Origin: Porticoccaceae bacterium
GTDB taxonomy: Bacteria; Pseudomonadota; Gammaproteobacteria; Pseudomonadales; Porticoccaceae
Length of the DNA: 11,873 nucleotides
Direction of reading: 5' to 3'
Assembly: GCA_003491845.1 (NCBI GenBank)
Contig: DNBN01000093.1
Span: 10,398-22,270 of the forward strand
The stretch's first letter is position 1. Each line of letters starts with the position of its first letter. Of the stretch, positions 5,942 to 11,873 are shown one piece after another. Position numbers and translations under genes: made by a program. The notes beneath the pieces were generated by a model. It searched no databases. It had not been told where the DNA came from and saw only the letters and a list, made by a program, of their open reading frames with translations.

Positions 5942-6022
5942 TTTATTAAATAAGATTCCATCGATTTCCGGTTTAGCAAACCCAGTGGGCATTTGACCTT
6001 GATAGCCCGAGTCGACAAAGAA

Positions 6023-7303
6023 TTACCTTTCTATAATTGCCGTCACACCCTGTCCTCCAGCAGCGCAAATGGAAATAAGCCCTCGACCACCACCCTTTTG
6101 TTCTAATAACTTCGCTAAGGTTGCGATAATTCTTGGTCCTGTGGCGGCAAATGGATGACCCGTAGCTACGCTGGATCCGTTTACATTAAGTTTAGCTCTA
6201 TCAATACTGCCTAATGGTGCATCAAGACCAAGTTTTTCGGTACAGAAGGCCGTATCTTCCCATGCTTTCATGGTGCACAACGCTTGAGCGGCAAAGGCTT
6301 CATGAATCTCATAGAAATCAAAATCTTGCAGACCAATGCCAGCTCGCTTAAGGAGTCTGGGCACGGCATAGGCAGGTGCCATAAGTAAGCCCTCACTATG
6401 CTCCCCTTGGCTATAGAAATCTACTGCGGCAACTTCGCTATGAGTCAGATAGGCTTGTATAGGCAGGTTATGCTTTTGTGCCCATTCTTCACTTCCCAAG
6501 AGTACTGCAGCTGCGCCATCAGTAAGTGTGGTGGAATTAGCAGCTGTTAAGGTACCGTTTTCGCGGTCATAAGCAGGTTTTAATTTAGCCAGTTTTTCTA
6601 GCGGCGTGTCACGCATAATTCCGTCACGTTTAACATTATTAAAAGGCATGACTAAATCTTCAAAGAAGCCGCGTTGATAGGCTGCTAACAAATTTTGATG
6701 GCTATTAAATGTCAGTTGATCTTGTTCTTCGCGACTAATATCCCATTGCTTAACCATTAACTCACAATGTTGCCCCATTGACAGTCCCGTGCGAGGTTCG
6801 GCATTAGCCGGCAACAGAGGAGCCATAAAGCTTGGTCTGATACTCGCCAGCGCTGTTAATCGCTGCCCTAAAGTCTTGGCACGATTTAAATTGAGCAACA
6901 TATGTCGATATTTTTCATTGACTGCTACCGGCGCATCACTGGCAGTATCTGTGCCAGCTGCTATACCTGATTCAATTTGGCCAAGAGCTATTTTATTGCC
7001 AACTAGAATAGCTGCTTCTAATCCAGTTCCGCAGGCTTGTTGAACATCATAGGCAGGCGTTTGAAGAGATAAACCTGAGTTTAAGGTGGCTTCTCGGGCC
7101 AAATTAAAATCACGAGAGTGCTTCATTACTGCACCAGCAGCAACTTCTCCCAGACGCTCTTCGGCGAGATTAAAACGCTTCACCAGTCCTTGAAGGGTGG
7201 CACTTAGCATATCCATATTGCTGGAGTGGCTATAGCTAGTATTACTGCGTACGAAGGGAATACGGCTGCCGCCGATGATGGCGACTTTGCGGATAGCTGT
7301 CAT
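6023..7303 (-). CDS. FadI-like acetyl-CoA C-acetyltransferase (beta-ketoacyl thiolase)
   Basis: A 426-residue thiolase that cleaves beta-ketoacyl-CoA with CoA, or condenses acyl-CoA in reverse. The nucleophile is C91 in VQQACGTGLEAA (87-98). The second loop motif is YEIHEAFAAQ (331-340) with H334. The active-site His is H383 in NVNGSSVATGHPFAATGPR (373-391). The second catalytic Cys is C413 in SICAAGGQG (411-419). HEAFAAQ, GHPFAATG and CAAGGQG resemble FadI and trifunctional beta subunits more than PhbA. The start is set at ATG 7303, directly before the conserved KVAIIGGSRIPF strand. An in-frame ATG 35 codons upstream (7408) would add a non-conserved extension overlapping the neighbour's promoter region. 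The ribosome-binding site is weak. The gene is divergent from a long FabG gene, a pairing that suggests a shared acyl-CoA pathway. No FadJ partner is present. Confidence 0.88.
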   Translation of the reverse strand: MTAIRKVAIIGGSRIPFVRSNTSYSHSSNMDMLSATLQGLVKRFNLAEERLGEVAAGAVMKHSRDFNLAREATLNSGLSLQTPAYDVQQACGTGLEAAILVGNKIALGQIESGIAAGTDTASDAPVAVNEKYRHMLLNLNRAKTLGQRLTALASIRPSFMAPLLPANAEPRTGLSMGQHCELMVKQWDISREEQDQLTFNSHQNLLAAYQRGFFEDLVMPFNNVKRDGIMRDTPLEKLAKLKPAYDRENGTLTAANSTTLTDGAAAVLLGSEEWAQKHNLPIQAYLTHSEVAAVDFYSQGEHSEGLLMAPAYAVPRLLKRAGIGLQDFDFYEIHEAFAAQALCTMKAWEDTAFCTEKLGLDAPLGSIDRAKLNVNGSSVATGHPFAATGPRIIATLAKLLEQKGGGRGLISICAAGGQGVTAIIER

Positions 7304-7485
7304 AGTGATTATCTCGTCGGTTATAGATGGTGGTGTCCTTAGTCTACCAGTAATACTAAATTGACTAAATATAAAAGCCATTGACTGGTGCGAAGGATTA
7401 ATTGTCATCAGGGCTAACTATTAGGATATATCTGCGGTTAGACTATCGGAACTGGTCAACACACTGTTTTTGGGGTAACAACGAA
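7304..7485. promoter_or_regulatory. Divergent promoter region between thiolase and fabG genes
   Basis: These 182 bp must carry promoters for both divergent genes. ATTGACT occurs twice in direct orientation with a 20-bp period (7360-7366, 7380-7386), placing the copies on the same helix face. A TTGTCA (7402-7407) followed after 18 bp by ATATAT is a weak plus-strand promoter candidate. AACTGGTC (7450-7457) equals the left half of the E. coli FadR operator consensus, but the right half is not matched. No regulator can be assigned. Confidence 0.4.
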
Positions 7486-8823
7486 ATGTCTGATAAGTAC
7501 TTAGAAATTGCCAACTCAACCATTGGTAAAAAGCTATTGGCTGCAGTTGGACTACCCGACCCAGTTTCCTTGTTGCGCGAGGATGCTGAGCAGCCACATA
7601 AATTGACGGGTCAAATATTATTGGGTAGCAGTCAGGATGCTGTTTTTGCAAAATCCATTAGCGCTTTTGTTACCGCCGCTGGTGCTGCATTGTGTAATGA
7701 TTCCATGGAGGGCAGCGGGCATTTGATTTTTGACGCCTCAGGTATTTCCAGTGCAAAGCAAAGTGCAGAACTTTACAGTTTCTTTAATAAACACCTAACG
7801 TCAGTGAAGAATTCCGGACGAATAATTATCATCGGCCATAAACCCTGCTCTTTAGATGATCGTGAGCATGCCGCAATTCAGCGTGGCTTGCTTGGCTTTG
7901 TTAAGTCTGTTGCCAAGGAAATCGGTCGTAAAGGTGCTACAGCTAACTTGGTATTTATTGATAAAGGGGGTGATCAGGCACTTGAGGCACCAGTTCGATT
8001 TTTGCTTTCTGCAGGTTCGGCTTTTATGAATGCGCAGGTGCTAACGGTTGCCGCGCCGGTGGCTGATATGGCTGCTGATTGGGTAAAGCCTCTTTCGGGT
8101 AAAACCGTTTTGGTTACGGGTGCTGCAAGGGGTATTGGTTTGGCAATTAGTCAGATCCTGGCCCGAGATGGTGCGGAGGTGATTGGCGTCGATGTGCCTC
8201 AATCACAGGATGAGCTGACAGCGGTAATGAGTGCGATTGGCGGTTTAAGTTTGCCATTAGATATTACAGATAATGATGCGCCAGATAGACTTCGAAATTT
8301 TTGCACTGCTCATAGTTCAGCCTTACATGCCGTTGTGCATAATGCAGGTGTAACCAGAGACAAGACATTATCGAGAATGTCTGCACATCAATGGGATCTG
8401 CTGATGGAAATAAATCTTGGTGCTGTGCAACGCATTAATAACGCCTTACTAGAGACCAGGTTATTGGACAATGGCGGTAAGATTATTGGAGTTGCCTCGA
8501 TTAGCGGTATCGCTGGAAATGTTGGGCAGACCAACTATGCCTTTTCAAAAGCAGCAATTATTGGTGTGATTGATGCCTTGGCAGCACCTTGTGCCTTAAG
8601 AGGCATTACTGTTAATGGTGTGGCGCCGGGGTTTATTGAAACACAGATGACCGCAGCTATTCCTTTTGTTACGCGGCAAATGGGTCGCAGGCTCTGTTCT
8701 CTTGGACAGGGCGGTCTTCCGGTTGATGTAGCCGAGGTTATCGGGTTTTTTCTTAGTCCTCAGGCGGCCGGCATCAACGGTAATATGGTAAGAGTTTGTG
8801 GTCAGAGCTTATTAGGGGCTTAA
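7486..8823 (+). CDS. High-molecular-weight 3-oxoacyl reductase (long FabG, SDR family)
   Basis: A 445-residue protein, almost twice the length of ordinary FabG. The N-terminal part (about 1-200) is a degenerate Rossmann-like domain with SGRIIIIGHKP (110-120) and RGLLGFVKSVAKEIGRKG (133-150). The C-terminal part (about 203-445) is an intact SDR: TGAARGIG (211-218), NAG (286-288) and a complete catalytic tetrad N310, S338, Y351, K355. An acidic D236 after the second strand (IGVDVP) points to NAD(H) rather than NADP(H). The best-known relative of this architecture is mycobacterial FabG4, an NADH-dependent beta-ketoacyl-CoA reductase. ATG 7486 is chosen, with GGGG 10 nt upstream; a TTG at 7402 would add 28 unrelated residues overlapping the divergent promoter. 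The FadI-like thiolase lies divergently next door. The exact substrate chain length is unknown. Confidence 0.85.
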   Translation: MSDKYLEIANSTIGKKLLAAVGLPDPVSLLREDAEQPHKLTGQILLGSSQDAVFAKSISAFVTAAGAALCNDSMEGSGHLIFDASGISSAKQSAELYSFFNKHLTSVKNSGRIIIIGHKPCSLDDREHAAIQRGLLGFVKSVAKEIGRKGATANLVFIDKGGDQALEAPVRFLLSAGSAFMNAQVLTVAAPVADMAADWVKPLSGKTVLVTGAARGIGLAISQILARDGAEVIGVDVPQSQDELTAVMSAIGGLSLPLDITDNDAPDRLRNFCTAHSSALHAVVHNAGVTRDKTLSRMSAHQWDLLMEINLGAVQRINNALLETRLLDNGGKIIGVASISGIAGNVGQTNYAFSKAAIIGVIDALAAPCALRGITVNGVAPGFIETQMTAAIPFVTRQMGRRLCSLGQGGLPVDVAEVIGFFLSPQAAGINGNMVRVCGQSLLGA

Positions 8824-8859
8824 ATTTAGGTGAGCATTATAAGAGCGCCAATATCTTCA

Positions 8860-8886
8860 CTAATTGTAGGCAGTTTTCACAATTAG
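8860..8886 (+). terminator. Hairpin after fabG, possible terminator without T-tract
   Basis: CTAATTGT (8860-8867) and ACAATTAG (8879-8886) make a perfect 8-bp stem around an 11-nt loop, just downstream of the long fabG gene. No T-run follows, so if it acts on fabG mRNA it may protect the 3' end rather than terminate transcription. Confidence 0.35.
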
Positions 8887-9191
8887 GGCAGTATTGAGCT
8901 GCTCAGTCTTTTGGTATTCTCAGTGTGGCAGTTGCAGGTAGATTATCATGAGGTGGCTATATGATTTTTCATAGCTTTTATTTAACAAATAGTCGATAGA
9001 AAGTACTGCACAATTGATGCTTGTATTAGAGCTTTGCCTTTAGTGCTTTTTATCTGTGAAATTTCACTCTAAATTGTTTTTATATTGCTAATTTGGCGCA
9101 GCATATTGAACGGACTTTGTTTTTAATCACTTCTATTTAAAATAGCGGTTAAGTTTTTTGTTTGGTCAAGACTCCATCTTTAGAGGCGTAA

Positions 9192-9223
9192 ATCTTGACG
9201 TTATAAGATCAAGACGTTATCTT
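9192..9223 (+). promoter_or_regulatory. Promoter of the TonB receptor gene with overlapping repeats
   Basis: TTGACG (9195-9200, 5 of 6 to the -35 consensus) and TATCTT (9218-9223, 4 of 6 to the -10) are separated by 17 bp. GACGTTAT is repeated at 9197-9204 and 9213-9220, a 16-bp period. Alternating inverted words ATCTT (9192-9196), AAGAT (9205-9209) and ATCTT (9219-9223) are woven between the copies. The promoter would give a leader of roughly 85 nt. Repeats lying directly over the polymerase site look like an operator; the regulator is unknown and no Fur-box resemblance is evident. Confidence 0.5.
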
Positions 9224-9300
9224 AAAAGCTGTTTGTTACATTAAAATTTAACAGTTTATCCGCCAACACCGACGTTAAATCCGACAAAAATATTATAAAT

Positions 9301-9307
9301 GAGGAAG
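9301..9307 (+). promoter_or_regulatory. Ribosome-binding site that sets the TonB receptor start
   Basis: GAGGAAG at 9301-9307 lies 9 nt (from GAGG) before ATG 9314. The other in-frame ATG at 9299 overlaps this site and has no Shine-Dalgarno sequence of its own, so 9314 is the better start. Confidence 0.65.
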
Positions 9308-9313
9308 ATAAAA

Positions 9314-11740
9314 ATGGGCAACAAACTATCTAATCGGGGAATCATAGGTGATCAAAAAGCCACACTTATAAGGGCGCTACTTTTTTCTGCGATTGCAGTT
9401 GTGCCAGTTGTATCCAGTAGTGTTTTGGCCAATACGTCAATTGATGAAATTATTGTCACCGCGTCTAAGCGTGAACAAACGTTACAAGAAACACCCATTG
9501 CAGTGTCAGTGGTTGGTAAGCAAGAAATTACTAGGGCGAGTGTTTCAGGTATTAGTGATCTGCAGATCCTCCTCCCGTCTTTACGCGTTACCACAGTCCA
9601 GACATCGGCTGGGCAAAATTTAAATATTCGTGGTTTTGGTAACGGTAGTAATAACACCGGTATTGAACCTTCAGTCGGCGTATTTATTGACGGTGTTTAT
9701 AGATCGCGCGCAGGTTCTCAAATTGGTGATTTACCTAGATTAGAGCGGATAGAGGTACTTCGAGGTCCTCAGAGTACCTTATTTGGAAAAAACGCATCTG
9801 CAGGTGTTTTAAGTATTGTTACCGCCGCACCAAGCTTTGAAACTGTGCGCAGTGTTGAAGCTGAATTAGGTAATTATAACCAGCGAAAATTTAAAGGGTA
9901 TATCTCTACAGGACTCACCGATAAGCTGGCAATTAGTTTTTCTGCAGGCCATAACATGCGCGATGGGTATACTGAAAGGTTAGATGACGGAAAAGCTCTG
10001 GGAAATCGGGATCGTTGGAATTTGCGCGGCCAAGCGCTCTGGGAGGTTAACGATGATACTAGTGTGAGAATAATTGCTGATCAGAGTGAGTTAAATGAAG
10101 TCTGTTGTGCGGTAAGTAATATCATCAATGGGCCTACCGCATTTGCTATTCAAGCCCTAGGAGGCACAGTACTCAGTCCTGATGAGCCCTTTGCCTATAA
10201 GTCAGCTGTGTCAACTGATCCGTTTAATAAAATTAAAGATGGTGGCATCTCCGCTCAAGTCGACATTGACTATGATGGTTTTTCTGTGACATCTATAACT
10301 GCTAAGCGAACATCTGAAGGCTCAAGTGGTGGTGATGTGGATTTCACTAGCTTGGATATCGTTAAAACCGGTGGTGCGACTAAGATTGATACTTTTACCC
10401 AAGAGCTTCGCGCTACCTCTAATGGTGAGGGCGCTCTTAGTTGGATGGTAGGTGGTTATTATTTTGATGAGACCATTGAACAGACCGGTTACACTGACTT
10501 TGGTGATGATATAAGAATATACGCCGACGCGCTGTTTGGTGGGCCGGCAGCTATTGCTGGGGCCGAATTTTACTCAGGTCTTGCGCCGGGTTCGGTGCTC
10601 TCGACAGATATATTAACTGGAATGGGTTTTGATCAAGACAACCAGGCCTACTCAGTGTTTGCTTCGGTAGACTATAGTCTTTCTGATGCTTTAGTCGCAA
10701 CCTTCGGCCTTAACTATACGAATGATAAGAAAGATGTTGCAGCCTACAACACGTTTAACAATGACACATATTCCAATACCGATTTAACCGCGACTTTGAC
10801 TGGTACACCTCTAGCGCCATTTATTCCAAGCCTTCAAGGCTTGCAGTTTAGACCCTTATTTTTGGATTTCCCTAATGTTGTAGAGGATGGTAAATCAGAT
10901 GACAGTAAAACGACATGGACTGCCCGATTAGCTTATGAAGTAAATGATGCGCTCAATGTTTATGTTACCGCAGCGACGGGCTTCAAAGGAACCTCATGGA
11001 ATCTTGGCGGTGATGCTCGCCCATTTGCAGTTGATCAGCAAGCGCTTGGTGAGGCGGGTTTGTTACAAATCAATCAGACCTTCGGCACTCGCTATGCAGA
11101 GCCTGAGAAAGCCATGGTATTAGAAGTAGGCATGAAAGGTAGGTTTGAGCGCGGCACCTATAATGTTGCGATTTTTGACCAGTCTATTGAAGACTTTCAG
11201 GCTAATGCGTTTAACGGTACAGGTTTTGTTCTTTCGAATGCCGGTGAAGTTTCATCAAAAGGGATTGAGTTTGATGTAACTTATGCGGCAACTGATGCAT
11301 TGATCTTCAATTTAGCGGGAACCATCATGGATCCAATATATGATGAATATGTTGGTGCATCTGGTCCAAATGGAGTCGTTGTTGATCTGTCTGGTGAGAA
11401 ACCATCGGGCATTTCTGAAAGAAACTTCACAGGCTCCGTTACCTATCAGTTTGCAATGGATGGCGGTATTGAAGGTTATGTGCGAGCTGATTATATTCAC
11501 GAGAGTAAGACTCGAACGGCTACTAACGTTCCAGAAGCTCTTACTCGCGAAGTTGGAACTGCAGGTGCAAGTGCTGGTGTTGAGTTTCCCAATGGTGTCA
11601 ATATGAGACTTTGGGCGCGTAATCTCAATGGCGATGAATATTTTACTGGTGCGTTCCCAGGTGTTGTTCAGGCAGGTACGTTCAATATATTCCCTAACGA
11701 ACCTCGAATGTTTGGTTTGACGGTTTCTACAGAGTTCTAA
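9314..11740 (+). CDS. TonB-dependent outer-membrane receptor
   Basis: An 808-residue outer-membrane active transporter that imports a scarce ligand using TonB-ExbBD energy. A signal peptide has basic residues up to R20, a hydrophobic core (about 21-36), and a likely cleavage after SVLA39. A TonB-box-like IDEIIVTASKRE (43-54) follows, then the plug domain (about 57-175) with ETPIAVSVV, LNIRGFG (103-109), VGVFIDGVYRSRAG (121-134), RIEVLRGPQSTLFGKNASAG (145-164) and LSIVT. The remainder is a 22-strand type barrel ending in NIFPNEPRMFGLTVSTEF, with the terminal Phe typical of outer-membrane proteins. A vicinal C264-C265 lies in the early barrel. The plug style resembles receptors abundant in marine gammaproteobacteria and sphingomonads. 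No substrate-specific partner gene is adjacent, so the ligand cannot be named. It is monocistronic, with a strong terminator after it. Confidence 0.93.
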   Translation: MGNKLSNRGIIGDQKATLIRALLFSAIAVVPVVSSSVLANTSIDEIIVTASKREQTLQETPIAVSVVGKQEITRASVSGISDLQILLPSLRVTTVQTSAGQNLNIRGFGNGSNNTGIEPSVGVFIDGVYRSRAGSQIGDLPRLERIEVLRGPQSTLFGKNASAGVLSIVTAAPSFETVRSVEAELGNYNQRKFKGYISTGLTDKLAISFSAGHNMRDGYTERLDDGKALGNRDRWNLRGQALWEVNDDTSVRIIADQSELNEVCCAVSNIINGPTAFAIQALGGTVLSPDEPFAYKSAVSTDPFNKIKDGGISAQVDIDYDGFSVTSITAKRTSEGSSGGDVDFTSLDIVKTGGATKIDTFTQELRATSNGEGALSWMVGGYYFDETIEQTGYTDFGDDIRIYADALFGGPAAIAGAEFYSGLAPGSVLSTDILTGMGFDQDNQAYSVFASVDYSLSDALVATFGLNYTNDKKDVAAYNTFNNDTYSNTDLTATLTGTPLAPFIPSLQGLQFRPLFLDFPNVVEDGKSDDSKTTWTARLAYEVNDALNVYVTAATGFKGTSWNLGGDARPFAVDQQALGEAGLLQINQTFGTRYAEPEKAMVLEVGMKGRFERGTYNVAIFDQSIEDFQANAFNGTGFVLSNAGEVSSKGIEFDVTYAATDALIFNLAGTIMDPIYDEYVGASGPNGVVVDLSGEKPSGISERNFTGSVTYQFAMDGGIEGYVRADYIHESKTRTATNVPEALTREVGTAGASAGVEFPNGVNMRLWARNLNGDEYFTGAFPGVVQAGTFNIFPNEPRMFGLTVSTEF

Positions 11741-11799
11741 TTAATCTGTAGCATTGAGATTCATGGCGGTACTTAATAGACGAAACGCTATCTATAGAT

Positions 11800-11840
11800 A
11801 AAAAGCCCTTGTTTTTACAGGGGCTTTTTTATTATTTTTA
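11800..11840 (+). terminator. Strong intrinsic terminator of the TonB receptor gene
   Basis: A 12-bp stem pairs 11800-11811 (AAAAAGCCCTTG) with 11818-11829 (CAGGGGCTTTTT), with one G-T wobble, around a 6-nt loop. The T-run and ATTATTTTTA continue after it. It lies 60 nt past the receptor stop codon. The A-run and T-run on either side could let it act in both directions. Confidence 0.9.
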
Positions 11841-11851
11841 GTAGCATGATT

Positions 11852-11873
11852 GGTTTAAATGGTTTAAATGGTT
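11852..11873 (+). repeat. 9-bp tandem repeat cut by the window end
   Basis: GGTTTAAAT occurs twice in a row (11852-11860, 11861-11869) and a third unit begins (GGTT, 11870-11873) when the window stops. The total length of the array cannot be known from this window. Confidence 0.6.

Larger units (their letters stand above)
5577..6022. other. Convergent intergenic region with repeats and stems
   Basis: No gene is visible in these 446 bp between the convergent panE-like and thiolase genes. Contents are an 11-bp tandem duplication (5841-5862), a set of mutually exclusive GC-rich stems (5871-5920), a perfect 12-bp palindrome CAAGTTAACTTG (5930-5941), and a GGTTT/AAACC hairpin with a 3-nt loop (5970-5982). 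None is a clean T-tracted terminator for either gene, although the hairpins are in a suitable place. Confidence 0.6.
8824..9298. other. Non-coding leader region of the TonB receptor gene
   Basis: No gene is visible in these 475 bp. An 8-bp-stem hairpin lies 37 nt after the fabG stop (8860-8886), a near-loopless palindrome TGAGC-T-GCTCA lies at 8895-8905, and a promoter with repeated elements lies at 9192-9223. A third GACGTTA word occurs at 9271-9277. The rest is AT-rich DNA without recognisable structure. Confidence 0.6.

Noticed and set aside
7304..7408. N-terminal extension of the thiolase to an upstream ATG
   Set aside because: The extension is not thiolase-like, crosses the divergent promoter region, and would overlap the alternative frame of the neighbouring gene; ATG 7303 precedes the conserved first strand.
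7402..7485. TTG start for the long FabG gene
   Set aside because: The added 28 residues look non-homologous and lie in the divergent promoter region; ATG 7486 has a nearby purine-rich site and begins a typical N-terminus.
9299..9313. ATG 9299 as start of the TonB receptor
   Set aside because: It has no Shine-Dalgarno sequence and overlaps the GAGGAAG that serves ATG 9314.

Overview
The window looks like chromosomal DNA of a gammaproteobacterium, probably an aquatic or marine lineage of the Cellvibrionales/Spongiibacteraceae type. That placement is inferred from gene content (ZigA, a Zur-MerC-like pair, a high-molecular-weight FabG beside a FadI-like thiolase, and a large TonB-dependent receptor) and from AT-rich intergenic DNA. 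It was not checked by any search. I see no tRNA, rRNA, CRISPR array, transposase, phage gene or plasmid gene.

Left part (1-4197): a compact zinc-homeostasis island in two transcription units. Unit 1 is a ZigA-type COG0523 zinc metallochaperone GTPase (755-1951), translationally coupled by an ATGA overlap to a DUF1826 protein (1948-2637). Unit 2 is a Zur-type Fur-family repressor (2984-3445), a MerC-like four-helix membrane protein (3464-3892), and a tiny cysteine-rich SEC-C protein (4012-4197, TTG start). A 15-bp element, GATATGTTRTAWCAT, lies upstream of both units. At zigA it sits in a 20-bp near-perfect palindrome that covers a plausible -10 box. The simplest reading is that this Zur represses its own unit and zigA-DUF1826 when zinc is replete, and that low zinc turns both on.

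Middle (4602-8823): a stand-alone ketopantoate-reductase-family gene (4602-5576) converges on a FadI-like thiolase (6023-7303, minus strand). The thiolase is divergent from a 445-residue FabG (7486-8823) with a complete SDR catalytic tetrad and an NAD(H)-type binding fold. This divergent thiolase/long-FabG pair resembles mycobacterial fadA2/fabG4 and suggests a beta-ketoacyl thiolase plus reductase module in fatty-acid or acyl-CoA metabolism. The 446-bp convergent gap holds short tandem repeats and alternative GC-rich stems.

Right part (8824-11873): a 475-bp non-coding leader with a good sigma70-like promoter overlapped by a repeated GACGTTAT element, then a TonB-dependent outer-membrane receptor of unknown substrate (9314-11740). 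A strong intrinsic terminator follows (11800-11840). The window ends inside a 9-bp tandem repeat.

The most promising leads for novelty are the zinc island's less characterised members: the DUF1826 protein with an HxD...H...R arrangement, the 8-cysteine 61-residue SEC-C protein, and the MerC-like protein in the zur operon. An 18-bp near-identical repeat bracketing the zur-merC-secC cassette is also worth a check.
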